A stretch of DNA of 64,000 nt from the NCBI GenBank assembly GCA_965230265.1, contig OZ245999.1:1798001-1862000 (forward strand), given 5' to 3'. Each line of letters begins with the position of its first letter. Position 1 is the first letter of the stretch. The position numbers and the translations under genes were made by a program. This DNA comes from JAJFKX01 sp965230265 (GTDB lineage: Bacteria; Pseudomonadota; Gammaproteobacteria; Xanthomonadales; Wenzhouxiangellaceae). The notes below the pieces were generated by a model that saw only the letters and a list, made by a program, of their open reading frames with translations, was not told the origin of the DNA and did no database searches. Of the stretch, positions 18,043-27,253 are shown in pieces.

Positions 18043-18072
18043 AAGAAGCAGGTGTGAATACACCTGCTTCTT
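18043..18072 (+). terminator. Perfect 13-bp hairpin after the Gly-rich gene
   Basis: AAGAAGCAGGTGT (18043-18055) pairs with ACACCTGCTTCTT (18060-18072) around the loop GAAT, 15 bp past the stop. A T-run is lacking, so it may be a 3'-end stabiliser or a Rho-linked end rather than a classic terminator. Confidence 0.5.
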
Positions 18073-18268
18073 ACAGGAAAATTATTGAAAAGTTATTTGA
18101 TATATGATTGCCTTTACTGCATTAAAAAACGAGTACTGAGAAACGAAAATAAGTTATCAATTAGTAATTCTATTATTACTATTCCAATAAAAAACATTAC
18201 ATCAATAAATTTTATAAATAAGAATTAGAATGGTCATAAAAAAACTTTTGCTATTTTTATCACCATGC

Positions 18269-21200
18269 TTACATATTCCTCCGATACTCCCCTCCAACCC
18301 CATAAAGCGCCCCACTAATCTGCCCTAAACTGGCAACCTTTACAGCTTCCATTAAGGCTTCAAACACATTACCCCGCTCCCGGGCAACTTTCTGCAATTC
18401 AGCCAATACCTGATCAGCTTTATCCGTGTGCCGTTTCTGGAAATTACGTACACCGGTAATCTGATCCTGTTTTTCTTCTTCGGTGGCTCGAATCAATTCG
18501 ATTTCGGGCATTTCTTCCTGTTCATCCTTTGGTGGCAGGAAGGTGTTGACACCGATCAGCGGCAGACTGCCGTCGTGTTTTTTGCTTTCGTAATACAACG
18601 ATTCATCCTGAATCTTGCCGCGCTGATACATGGTATCCATGGCCCCCAGCACACCACCGCGTTCGCTGATACGCTCAAACTCTGCATAAACCGCCTCTTC
18701 CACCAGGTCGGTTAGCTCATCCACCACAAAGCTGCCCTGCCAGGGGTTTTCGTTAAAGTTGAGACCCAGTTCTCGGTTAATGATTAACTGAATCGCCACC
18801 GCCCGTCGAACACTTTCTTCTGTCGGCGTGGTAATGGCTTCGTCGTAGGCATTGGTGTGCAGGCTGTTGCAGTTATCGAAGATCGCGTACAGCGCCTGCA
18901 GGGTGGTACGGATATCATTGAACTGAATTTCCTGCGCATGCAGGCTGCGGCCCGAGGTCTGGATATGGTATTTCAGCATCTGGCTGCGTTGGTTGGCACC
19001 ATAACGCTCACGCATCGCCCTGGCCCAGATACGGCGGGCCACACGGCCAATGACTGTGTATTCAGGGTCCATGCCGTTACTGAAAAAGAACGACAAATTC
19101 GGCGCAAACTCATCAATGTGCATGCCCCGTGCCAGGTAATACTCCACGATGGTAAAACCATTGGACAGGGTAAAGGCCAGCTGGCTGATGGGGTTCGCAC
19201 CGGCTTCAGCGATGTGATAGCCGGAAATGGATACCGAATAGAAATTCCGGACCTGGTGATCAACAAAATACTGCTGAATATCGCCCATCATCTTCAGGGC
19301 AAATTCGGTTGAGAAAATACAGGTATTCTGTGCCTGATCCTCTTTGAGGATATCAGCCTGCACAGTACCGCGTACCGTACTCAGGGTTTTTCCCTTAATC
19401 TGCTTATAGGTTTCAGCATCCAGCAACTGATCGCCATTGACCCCCAGCATACCCAAACCCAAACCATCATTGTGTTCAGGCACTTCGCGACGATAGCTGG
19501 GCAAGTTATTGTTTAGTAAAGACTTAATCTTATCCTGAGCGACTTCCCATTGGCCCTGCTCTTTCAAATATTTTTCCACCTGCTGATCGATCGCGGTGTT
19601 CATAAACATGGCCAGCAGCATCGGTGCCGGGCCATTGATGGTCATCGATACCGAGGTGGTTGGCAGGCACAGGTCAAAACCAGAATACAGGCGCTTCATA
19701 TCATCCAGACAGGAAATCGATACTCCGGAATTGCCCACCTTGCCATAAATATCGGGCCGCTCATGCGGGTCTTCCCCATACAGCGTAACCGAATCAAACG
19801 CGGTGGATAATCGCGCCGCCGGCTGGCCGGCAGATAAATAGTGGAAACGTTTATTGGTCCTCTCCGGCATGCCCTCACCGGCAAACATACGGGTTGGGTC
19901 TTCACCGGCACGGCGATAAGGGAACACGCCACCGGTATAGGGGTAGGCACCCGGCAGGTTTTCTTTTAATAAGAACTTCAGTAAATCGCCCCAGTCCCGG
20001 AATTTGGGCGGCGCGATTTTGGGGATTTTGTTACCCGAAAGGCTAACTTTGTAATTGTCGCCTTTGATTTCCTTACCACGCACGGTATAGCTGAACTGAT
20101 CCGCCATTACACCTTCCCTGCGTGCTGGCCATCGCTGCAGTTCATCAATGGCATCAGATGAAAGAGCTTTCAGCGCCTCGTTATAACGTTCTCGCAGCAA
20201 CTGGATACTGCCATCAGCATGTTCTGTGCCCTTGTATAAGGTCAATGGCTCTGGCAGATCACTGTCTTCCAGTGCCGCCAATGCTTCATAATAACTCTGT
20301 GCCAGACTGGCGTTTTCCGCCATCTGGTCGATGCCCTGATTGATTCTACGGCCCTGTTCGGCAATCTCCGCCAGGTAGCGAATACGCGCACCGGGAATCA
20401 GTGCCATGGCCTTGGGTTCTTTGATTTCCGTGTTCAGGTCAACCGACCATTTGCCCTTATCAAGCTTCAGTTTTTCACTAAGTAACCGGCATAAGTTACT
20501 GAACATCCATGTAATTCCCGGATCATTAAACTGACTAGCAATGGTTGCATACACCGGCACGTCATCATCATTCATTTGAAATGCCAGGCGGTTCCGCTTC
20601 CACTGCTTCTTGACGTCACGCTGGGCGTCCTCGGCCCCTTTCTTATCAAATTTGTTCAACACCACCAGCTCGGCATAATCGAGCATATCGATTTTTTCCA
20701 GCTGGCTGGCTGCACCATAATCACTGGTCATCACGTACATCGGAAAATCGACCAGATCGACAATTTCCGAGTCGGACTGACCAATGCCTGCAGTTTCCAC
20801 AATCACCAAATCAAAACCCAGCGATTTCAGAAACAAGGTGGCATCACCCAGCATTTCTGATGTGGCCAGATGCTGGCGACGAGTGGCCATGCTACGCATG
20901 TAAACACGCTGATTACGCAGGCTGTTCATGCGGATACGGTCACCCAGCAATGCGCCACCGGTTTTGCGCCGGGTCGGATCGACCGCCAATACCGCGATGC
21001 GCATATTTTCAAAATGCTGCAGGAAACGGTTCAAAAGCTCATCGGTTACCGATGACTTACCGGCGCCGCCGGTACCGGTAATACCCACTACCGGGGTATT
21101 ACCTGCTGCCAGCTGCCACTGCTTACGCAGACTGTTCAACCGATCTTCACTCATCTGTCCGGTTTCCAGTGCGGAAATCATTGCCCCCACTGCTTTATGG

Positions 21201-21700
21201 TCATCGCGCTCAGTGGATTTGGGTTCGTATTCAGGCTGACGGGCCTGCTCAGCACGCTCAACCACGTCCTCAATCATCTCCACAAGGCCCATATTCATAC
21301 CATCGTCCGGATGGTAGATACGCTCTACACCGTAGCTATGCAACTCTTTGATTTCATCCAGGGTAATGGTGCCACCGCCGCCACCGAATACCCGAATATG
21401 CTCAGCTCCCTCTTGTTTTAGCCGGTCCACCATGTATTTAAAATACTCAACATGCCCGCCCTGATAGGAACTGATGGCAATTCCGTCAGCATCTTCCTGA
21501 ATAGCCGCATTAACCACATCATCCACCGAACGGTTATGCCCCAGATGCACCACTTCACAGCCCTGTGCCTGAATTAAACGGCGCATAATATTGATAGCGG
21601 CATCATGACCGTCAAACAGCGAAGCGGCAGTCACAAATCGCAACGGATTGTCTTGATCAGCTTTCTGGCTGCTGCGGATATCGGAGGCAGTGGTACTCAT
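18269..21700 (-). CDS. icmF: Fused isobutyryl-CoA mutase (IcmF)
   Basis: A 1143-residue adenosylcobalamin enzyme that interconverts isobutyryl-CoA and n-butyryl-CoA. Order of domains fits IcmF: an N-terminal B12-binding domain (D-G-H-D-A-A with axial His at about 32, then SSYQGG and FGGGGG), a MeaB-like GTPase chaperone (Walker A GTGGAGKS at ~209-216, NKFDKKG guanine motif), and the substrate-binding mutase barrel. Mutase marks: FPYRRAGEDPTRMFAGEG, LPTTSVSMTINGPAP, then SISGYHIAEAGA. The G-domain and mutase in one chain is the family signature. The exact substrate (isobutyryl- versus pivalyl- or isovaleryl-CoA) depends on active-site residues I cannot align. It fits branched-chain amino-acid breakdown with the leucine genes at 27-29.6 kb. 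It is unrelated to the type VI secretion protein of the same name. Confidence 0.93.
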   Translation of the reverse strand: MSTTASDIRSSQKADQDNPLRFVTAASLFDGHDAAINIMRRLIQAQGCEVVHLGHNRSVDDVVNAAIQEDADGIAISSYQGGHVEYFKYMVDRLKQEGAEHIRVFGGGGGTITLDEIKELHSYGVERIYHPDDGMNMGLVEMIEDVVERAEQARQPEYEPKSTERDDHKAVGAMISALETGQMSEDRLNSLRKQWQLAAGNTPVVGITGTGGAGKSSVTDELLNRFLQHFENMRIAVLAVDPTRRKTGGALLGDRIRMNSLRNQRVYMRSMATRRQHLATSEMLGDATLFLKSLGFDLVIVETAGIGQSDSEIVDLVDFPMYVMTSDYGAASQLEKIDMLDYAELVVLNKFDKKGAEDAQRDVKKQWKRNRLAFQMNDDDVPVYATIASQFNDPGITWMFSNLCRLLSEKLKLDKGKWSVDLNTEIKEPKAMALIPGARIRYLAEIAEQGRRINQGIDQMAENASLAQSYYEALAALEDSDLPEPLTLYKGTEHADGSIQLLRERYNEALKALSSDAIDELQRWPARREGVMADQFSYTVRGKEIKGDNYKVSLSGNKIPKIAPPKFRDWGDLLKFLLKENLPGAYPYTGGVFPYRRAGEDPTRMFAGEGMPERTNKRFHYLSAGQPAARLSTAFDSVTLYGEDPHERPDIYGKVGNSGVSISCLDDMKRLYSGFDLCLPTTSVSMTINGPAPMLLAMFMNTAIDQQVEKYLKEQGQWEVAQDKIKSLLNNNLPSYRREVPEHNDGLGLGMLGVNGDQLLDAETYKQIKGKTLSTVRGTVQADILKEDQAQNTCIFSTEFALKMMGDIQQYFVDHQVRNFYSVSISGYHIAEAGANPISQLAFTLSNGFTIVEYYLARGMHIDEFAPNLSFFFSNGMDPEYTVIGRVARRIWARAMRERYGANQRSQMLKYHIQTSGRSLHAQEIQFNDIRTTLQALYAIFDNCNSLHTNAYDEAITTPTEESVRRAVAIQLIINRELGLNFNENPWQGSFVVDELTDLVEEAVYAEFERISERGGVLGAMDTMYQRGKIQDESLYYESKKHDGSLPLIGVNTFLPPKDEQEEMPEIELIRATEEEKQDQITGVRNFQKRHTDKADQVLAELQKVARERGNVFEALMEAVKVASLGQISGALYGVGGEYRRNM

Positions 21701-21795
21701 AAATGATCTCGGTCTGCAGATTTCAAATAGCCTTATATTGTACCGCGTAGTGCTGTATGGTGCTTTAAACTTGGATATTTATAGGCTTTATCGTC

Positions 21796-22575
21796 ATGCG
21801 TTTCCATTATTTGTCTTTCATTGCGTTGCTGTCATTCTGGTCAGCGCAATCACTACAGGCCGAACAAACCCTGATCGACTTAACCTACGCTTACGATGAA
21901 TCCACCATCTATTGGCCAACTTCGGATTTATTTGAACAGCGGACGGTATCTGAAGGCCTCACTGATAAGGGGTTTTATTACTCAGCCTACTGGTTTGCGA
22001 CTGCAGAGCACGGCGGCACACATCTGGATGCGCCGGTACACTTTTTGGAAGGTGGGTTAACCACCGATCAATTGCCATTGGAACAATTAATCGGTGAGGC
22101 AGTATGCGTTGATGTTTCAGAGTCGCTTGCGGGCAACGCCGATGGCCTGATTTCAGTGGCAGATCTGCAGACGTGGGAACAACAGCACAAGAGCATTCCC
22201 AAACAGGCCATCGTACTGTTGCGCACCGGCTGGGGCAGCCGCTGGCCCAATGTCAAAGCCTATCTGGGTACTGACCAGCGTGGTGCAGAAGCCATCAAGC
22301 AGCTGCATTTTCCCGGACTATCATCGGAGGCGGCCAAATGGCTGATCGAAAAACGACAAATCAATGCCATTGGCATAGATACAGCCAGCATCGACAGAGG
22401 CCAGTCAACTAACTACCTGGCACACCGGGCACTGGCGGCAGCTGGTGTTCCTGTGTTTGAAAATGTCGCCCATCTGGATCAATTGCCAGCTACCGGGTTT
22501 CAGGTGATTGCTCTGCCTATCAAACTGAAAGGCGGTAGTGGTGGGCCCGCACGTATCGTGGCGGTTATTGATTAG
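21796..22575 (+). CDS. Exported cyclase family protein (KynB-like)
   Basis: A 259-residue protein with a Sec signal peptide (cleavage near Q-S-L-Q-A-E). The metal motif E-H-G-G-T-H-L-D-A-P-V-H-F is the signature of the cyclase/arylformamidase fold, and the ending region I-D-T-A-S-I-D fits too. Members hydrolyse N-formylkynurenine or other amides and use zinc or manganese. The export signal argues against the KynB role, and no kyn genes lie nearby. Divergent from icmF (start at 21700). Confidence 0.85.
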   Translation: MRFHYLSFIALLSFWSAQSLQAEQTLIDLTYAYDESTIYWPTSDLFEQRTVSEGLTDKGFYYSAYWFATAEHGGTHLDAPVHFLEGGLTTDQLPLEQLIGEAVCVDVSESLAGNADGLISVADLQTWEQQHKSIPKQAIVLLRTGWGSRWPNVKAYLGTDQRGAEAIKQLHFPGLSSEAAKWLIEKRQINAIGIDTASIDRGQSTNYLAHRALAAAGVPVFENVAHLDQLPATGFQVIALPIKLKGGSGGPARIVAVID

Positions 22576-22618
22576 TAGACCATCCAGTTTGTGACATTGT
22601 CATCTTGCACACTGAAGC

Positions 22619-23998
22619 CTAAACCCGTTCAATTTTTTTGTCAGTCAAATCCAATGCGTCACGAAAAGCCTGTACATGCTCAGCATCCTGATATTTGGAT
22701 TTCCAATAGTAGGTATGCAGTAACAGACCTTCCTGCTCATCGCTTTCGACCGGCAGATCACGAATGCCATGCCCAAATAAATCCCCCACCGGCCCGCCAA
22801 TGACATCACCTTTAATCACCCACTCACAAGGAAAGTAAATATTGGTCCAACGGGTTGCTGCAAACACTGCAGCATGATGCGGTATGGTGCCATCGGTTTC
22901 ATCACTGGAATAACTGAAGCATAATTTGCCACCGATTTTCTCCGCTGTCGGTAGGCAGGTAGCGAGTTCTCGCAGGTCAATTTTTTCCTGCAGATGCTGT
23001 TTATCATTGGCCAGCAGAATATCGGCATGGGCCAGTGGTGAACCACAGGTAATCAGGTGCTCAATGCGCCAATTGGCACCGGGTTTATTTCGCAGCGCAT
23101 CAAAATAAGCGCGCTGTTTTGACTGCACCTGCTGCCAGTCGATATTCTCCGAATTCAGCATTTTTTCCAGCTCAACCCGGGCTTTACCGATACTCGTTCG
23201 CCCACCTTGATCCCCCAACTCCTGGTAATAATGTAGCCATGCCTGTTGCACAATGTCATAAGCCACGACGCTGCCCAGGCTATGGCCCATGACAATAATG
23301 CGGAAATACTCATCACTTTGTTCAGGGTCAGACAATGCCTTCAGCATCTTGGCACCGGTTTGCCTGATTTGATGCCGAATTTCCAGGTTCTCGGGCATCG
23401 GCAATAAATAACGTGCAGCATCACCGATAATTTTAGTCAGGATATACTTTGCTAACCCCAAAGAGACAAACCCCAAAAACGATTTCACATTCAGTATCGC
23501 GATCTCGGCATCAAACACCCCTAGGACAATCAGCACAACAGCCACCGCCACCAAACCCCAGATCAACCAAAAAGCTGGGATAAGTTGTTTCGGTACCGTA
23601 CCGGGGTCACGCAACAACAATGCCTTTGCCCATTGAAAAACATGCGATAAACGGGTGTCTTTGATTAGGTGCTGATAATAAAACTCGAAAAAATCGGTGC
23701 GAATATTGTTGCTGTTATAGCCCGTGGTCAGCCTTCTTAACTCAGTGGACAAACCGCCTTTGACAGGCTTGCTCCATACAGTGGATGGTTGATCTGGTTT
23801 ATGGATGGATGCGTTTTTTACCCACATGCTTTTGACAAACCCCCATGCGGTATCCATAGGTTTTTGCTCACCAATGCCATGAATAATCACCACTGCCTGT
23901 TTTTTCTTGATGTGGTTTTGCTTGCCGGGCTGTTTTTTAGATGACCTGGTATGTTGGGCTGTTTGAGTAGGCCGTTGTGCTTCCATGTCGAGTTCCAT
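22619..23998 (-). CDS. Lipase-like alpha/beta hydrolase with central membrane segments
   Basis: A 459-residue protein. It starts with a basic low-complexity stretch and then the strand VVIIHGIGEQ, an oxyanion region as in lipases. Two hydrophobic segments (residues ~145-170 and 175-195) suggest membrane insertion, interrupted by a short loop. The nucleophile elbow V-M-G-H-S-L-G-S-V follows at about residue 235. A region after it is rich in charged residues, and ITCGSPLAHADILL carries the next motif strand. The true start may be the ATG at 23986, which has GGAA 6 nt upstream. Substrate unknown; converges with the cyclase gene. Confidence 0.6.
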   Translation of the reverse strand: MELDMEAQRPTQTAQHTRSSKKQPGKQNHIKKKQAVVIIHGIGEQKPMDTAWGFVKSMWVKNASIHKPDQPSTVWSKPVKGGLSTELRRLTTGYNSNNIRTDFFEFYYQHLIKDTRLSHVFQWAKALLLRDPGTVPKQLIPAFWLIWGLVAVAVVLIVLGVFDAEIAILNVKSFLGFVSLGLAKYILTKIIGDAARYLLPMPENLEIRHQIRQTGAKMLKALSDPEQSDEYFRIIVMGHSLGSVVAYDIVQQAWLHYYQELGDQGGRTSIGKARVELEKMLNSENIDWQQVQSKQRAYFDALRNKPGANWRIEHLITCGSPLAHADILLANDKQHLQEKIDLRELATCLPTAEKIGGKLCFSYSSDETDGTIPHHAAVFAATRWTNIYFPCEWVIKGDVIGGPVGDLFGHGIRDLPVESDEQEGLLLHTYYWKSKYQDAEHVQAFRDALDLTDKKIERV

Positions 23999-24100
23999 GT
24001 TCAGATGCTTTTAACCCCGTTAACAATATACGGCTTTACCGATAACTTGTCAGGTCATCAACGTCCCATTTACTGTTCAAAATTTCGACGTGAGAAACAA

Positions 24101-24126
24101 AACAGGCGCACCGAAGTGCGCCTGTT
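24101..24126 (-). terminator. Terminator of the DUF885 gene
   Basis: AACAGGCGCAC (24101-24111) pairs with GTGCGCCTGTT (24116-24126). Read on the minus strand, the loop is a C-UUCG-G tetraloop and the stem is followed by TTGTTTC, 23 bp past the stop at 24149. Confidence 0.85.
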
Positions 24127-24148
24127 ATCGACATCTATATCAGATAGG

Positions 24149-26014
24149 TTAAGCGTTTTTGGCTTTCACCTCATCAATCCAGCTATTCACACGCTGTCGC
24201 AAAATATCCATTGGCATTGCCCCACCGGTTAACACCACACGGTGGAAGGCCTTGATATCAAAATTATCGCCCAGTTCATTTTCGGCCTGTGCGCGTAATT
24301 CACTGATAACACTTTGCCCCATCTTGTAAGCCAGCGCCTGACCGGCGATGACAATATAGCGTTCGACCTCAGCCACCACATCAGACTCAGCCATGTCTGA
24401 GTTATTTTGCATAAACTCGATCGCCTGCTCACGAGTCCAGCCTTTGGCATGTAAACCGGTATCGACCACCAGGCGCATAGCACGCAGCATTTCATCACTC
24501 AAACGGCCGAAATACTGGTAGGGATCTTCGAACATCCCCATCTCTTTACCAATCGATTCGGCATACAAGGCCCAACCTTCTGAAAATGCGGTATAACCGC
24601 CAAAGCGACGGAAATTAGGCATGTCTTCGATTTCCTGCTGAATGGCAATCTGGAAATGATGTCCAGGCGAGGCTTCGTGCAGTGACAGGGTTTCCATGCC
24701 GTATTTGGGCTGCGCACGCAGATTATAAGTATTGACGTAGAAGATGCCGGGGCGTGAACCATCCGGCGATGATGGCTGGTACGAGGCACCCGCCTGAGAC
24801 TGTTCACGGAAAGCCTCTACCGCACGAACTTCATAGTCGGCCTTGGGTGCAATATCGAACAGACTCGGCAGCAAAGCATTGACCTTGGCCTGCAGGTCAC
24901 GATAACCCTGGAGCAGCTCTTCTTTGTCGGTATAGTAGAATTGGTCGCTGGCCTTTAACCAGGTAAAGAATTCCTGTAAATCCCCTTCAAAACCTACCTG
25001 CTGCATCACCTGTTCCATCTCACCGCGAATACGTTCCACTTCATCCAGGCCAAACTGGTGGATTTCATCGGCTGTTTTATCGGTGGTGGTCTGGGCTTTG
25101 ATGCGGAAGTTATACCAATCTTCGCCATTGGGCAGATAAGACATGCCAACGGTATCGCTGCTGGCAGGCAGATATTCATCGCGGATAAAATCATGCATGC
25201 TTTGGAAGATAGGGATAATTTTATCTGCAATAGCAGCGCGGTATTTTTCAGTTATCTGTTGTTTTTGCTCTTCTGAGAAGCCTTCTGGTAAGTTGTTAAC
25301 CGGACCATAAAACACGCTTTGTTCTACATCATCGACTATATGTGCCTGCAGTTGTGGCAACACTTTTTCCATTACAATTTTTGGCTGCACAACCCCCTCA
25401 GCCATACCCTGACGCATATTATCGATGGCTTGTTGGTTAATCACCACCATGCCGTCCACCCGGCTTAACCAGTTGTCATAATCTTCAGCGGTCTGGAATG
25501 GCTGGGCACTGACACCCGAGCCCAGTTGTGCAAAGAAGTTATGCACACTGAAAAACTGGTTAACCGGTAACATCCAGTCGGCAAACTGCTCGCCTTCCAG
25601 CGATTGCTCTTGCTGGTAGACAAACAAGTCATAGCTGATCTTGTCCTGCTCGTTTAATGCATCACGATCGATCGCCTGGATTTTATTCAGCCATTCAACA
25701 TTAAAATCATGTGTCTTTTGACGAAAATCAGCCGAAAAAAAGTTGGGTAACTGGTCGTTATAGCGTTTGTCACCAATGAACGTTGCCTGGATAGGGTTCA
25801 GTGCAAGACTGGCCTCAAAGTAATCACCAAAAACCTGTGCCAGCTGTGCAGATACATCCACAGCAGGGGTTGTTTCAGTAGACTGGTCTTGGGCATTGTG
25901 TGCTGCTTCGGTTCGTCCAGATTCATTATCGGTATCGTGTTTGTCAGTATGTTGTTGACAGGCAAATAGGCTGATGCTGATTAACAGCACCAAGGGTATA
26001 CGAATTGCATTCAT
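24149..26014 (-). CDS. DUF885 family metallopeptidase lipoprotein
   Basis: A 621-residue lipoprotein peptidase. The start at 26014 is chosen because GAGG lies 9 nt upstream, and that site overlaps the earlier in-frame ATG at 26029. The signal peptide ends in a lipobox L-F-A-C. Family marks: ALNPIQATFIGDKRYNDQLPNF at the N-terminus and the metal site H-E-A-S-P-G-H-H in the middle, followed by EGWALYAESIGKE. Such enzymes are thought to hydrolyse short peptides in the periplasm. It ends at a clear terminator and stands alone. Confidence 0.85.
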   Translation of the reverse strand: MNAIRIPLVLLISISLFACQQHTDKHDTDNESGRTEAAHNAQDQSTETTPAVDVSAQLAQVFGDYFEASLALNPIQATFIGDKRYNDQLPNFFSADFRQKTHDFNVEWLNKIQAIDRDALNEQDKISYDLFVYQQEQSLEGEQFADWMLPVNQFFSVHNFFAQLGSGVSAQPFQTAEDYDNWLSRVDGMVVINQQAIDNMRQGMAEGVVQPKIVMEKVLPQLQAHIVDDVEQSVFYGPVNNLPEGFSEEQKQQITEKYRAAIADKIIPIFQSMHDFIRDEYLPASSDTVGMSYLPNGEDWYNFRIKAQTTTDKTADEIHQFGLDEVERIRGEMEQVMQQVGFEGDLQEFFTWLKASDQFYYTDKEELLQGYRDLQAKVNALLPSLFDIAPKADYEVRAVEAFREQSQAGASYQPSSPDGSRPGIFYVNTYNLRAQPKYGMETLSLHEASPGHHFQIAIQQEIEDMPNFRRFGGYTAFSEGWALYAESIGKEMGMFEDPYQYFGRLSDEMLRAMRLVVDTGLHAKGWTREQAIEFMQNNSDMAESDVVAEVERYIVIAGQALAYKMGQSVISELRAQAENELGDNFDIKAFHRVVLTGGAMPMDILRQRVNSWIDEVKAKNA

Positions 26015-26184
26015 ACAATGAAACCTCATCAGGTATTAACTCTAATCGTGCCACCTTAGCAGTGACTATATCAACACACATGGCCCGGAAGTACTGGAGC
26101 TCGTTTTGCACAAGCAACCATCTCGATACCCATGTATCGATTAAAAGTTGGAGTGGGTCCCCCAGTTTTGTCGGCTGGTCTTGC

Positions 26185-26628
26185 TTAGTTTAGGCTATCA
26201 ACATTGATCAGATTACGCATCACTTCGCGCCAGCTTGCTTCTGAAACCGGGGAGCTGCGATTGAAAACCTTACGAAACTGGTTGCGCTGCATACGTGATA
26301 GGCGAATCTCAAGCGCCCTGCCATTGCGCGTCAGACTCAGCTTGCGTACACGTGCGTCATCTTTGCAAGCGGCAGATTCAACCAGCCCTTTTTTAATCAA
26401 CATACTTAAAGGCCGGTGCAATGCCTGTTTGCTGATTTTAAGAATGGCTTGCAGATCACTGACGCATAGACCTTCATTACGGGCGATGAAGTACAACAGT
26501 CGATGGTGCATACGATGCATGCCTCGTTCTGCCAGCAGCTGATCGGGTTTTTCAATCAACTTGCGAAAGCCAAAATGCATGAGTTCCAATGCTTCATTTA
26601 ATTCTTCTCGTCTTTTTATATCAACCAT
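26185..26628 (-). CDS. MarR family transcriptional regulator
   Basis: A 147-residue regulator with a winged helix-turn-helix. Helices match: MHRMHHRLLYFIARNEGLCVSDLQAIL, then SKQALHRPLSMLIKKGLVE, with the wing at ACKDDARVRKLSLT. The last helices serve dimerization. It lies divergent to the Arg-rich mini-gene at 26757, and a perfect inverted repeat (26618-26636) covers its start codon. The ligand is not readable. Confidence 0.88.
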   Translation of the reverse strand: MVDIKRREELNEALELMHFGFRKLIEKPDQLLAERGMHRMHHRLLYFIARNEGLCVSDLQAILKISKQALHRPLSMLIKKGLVESAACKDDARVRKLSLTRNGRALEIRLSRMQRNQFRKVFNRSSPVSEASWREVMRNLINVDSLN

Positions 26629-26636
26629 ATTGATAT
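26618..26636 (-). promoter_or_regulatory. Putative MarR operator across its own start codon
   Basis: ATATCAA (26618-26624) and TTGATAT (26630-26636) form a perfect 7-bp inverted repeat with a 5-bp spacer. The ATG of the MarR gene sits inside it. MarR proteins typically bind such 16-20-bp palindromes near their own start, so autoregulation is likely but inferred. Confidence 0.55.
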
Positions 26637-26756
26637 TTCTTCCTTGATGCCATATTATTGCAACGTTGTTGACCTATTATTGGTTTGTGTCTACTTAGGT
26701 CGTAGGCACTAGTATAGGTCCTAATATCATACTTTCATTAAGATGGGTAAAGAAAA

Positions 26757-26912
26757 ATGAACAATCGTAAAATCAACATAGTAACGTCTCAACAGGGCAT
26801 GATGCGCATCATGGGCGAAAACCATGGTGATGATTTACAGCGTCGTGAACGCCGTCGTCGCCGTCGTTTTCGCGCTCCAGGCGATAACAGCGTACGTTTG
26901 CGCTTCATCTAA
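26757..26912 (+). CDS. Arg-rich 51-residue mini-protein
   Basis: A short gene missed by length cut-offs. The 51 residues end in a cluster of ten arginines in residues 29-40 (R-R-E-R-R-R-R-R-R-F-R), after a Met-rich amphipathic part (G-M-M-R-I-M-G-E-N). It has no signal peptide. A GGGTAAAG region 5-10 nt upstream may serve as ribosome site. It follows a promoter region shared with the divergent MarR gene and ends in a strong terminator (26992-27024). A nucleic-acid or ribosome-binding role is a guess from charge alone. Coding status rests on position between promoter and terminator. Confidence 0.5.
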   Translation: MNNRKINIVTSQQGMMRIMGENHGDDLQRRERRRRRRFRAPGDNSVRLRFI

Positions 26913-26925
26913 CCGGACATTCCTT

Positions 26926-27024
26926 AGGGTCGATGGATTGGTGAATTGTGACATGATGTCACATTCAGTTCTCCTAAAGACCCTTGTGAACACCTGGCAT
27001 GAGTTCACCCATGCCAGGTTTTTT
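26926..27024 (+). ncRNA. Structured 3' region, possible sRNA, ending in a terminator
   Basis: After the mini-gene stop, AGGGTC (26926-26931) can pair with GACCCT (26979-26984), closing a domain whose apex is the palindrome TGTGACAT-G-ATGTCACA (26947-26963). Next, ACCTGGCATG (26992-27001) pairs with CATGCCAGGT (27010-27019), followed by five T: a strong Rho-independent terminator. The design resembles 3'-UTR-derived small RNAs. The terminator is well supported; the sRNA is inference. Confidence 0.55.
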
Positions 27025-27253
27025 CGGTTATCTTGACAACGCCAATTTAGACTCATACAAATGGCTGGTTATCGGTTTACCGAATATCTGCACTGCCAGC
27101 AGCGCTGATATGCGGTAAACTAGGCGATTGCGCTACCAGTTGGTGCTGGCCCAGATACGGGCATAATCAAATTATCTAACGCCTGGAACCCGCTATTCAC
27201 AGCCCAATTGGCTTTGGATAGGTTTCTCCAGCTTTGAACTATGGAGACAATGC

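Noticed and set aside
18857..19312. Open frames opposite icmF (also at 18428, 20576 and 20928)
   Set aside because: They lie wholly within a well-supported 1143-residue gene and show no family motif.
18269..21700. IcmF as a type VI secretion component
   Set aside because: The name is shared only; the protein has B12, G-domain and mutase motifs.
26947..26963. TGTGACATGATGTCACA as a CRP/Vfr site
   Set aside because: The half-sites fit CRP, but the spacing is 7 instead of 6 and the site lies downstream of a gene and before a terminator, so an RNA hairpin is more likely.
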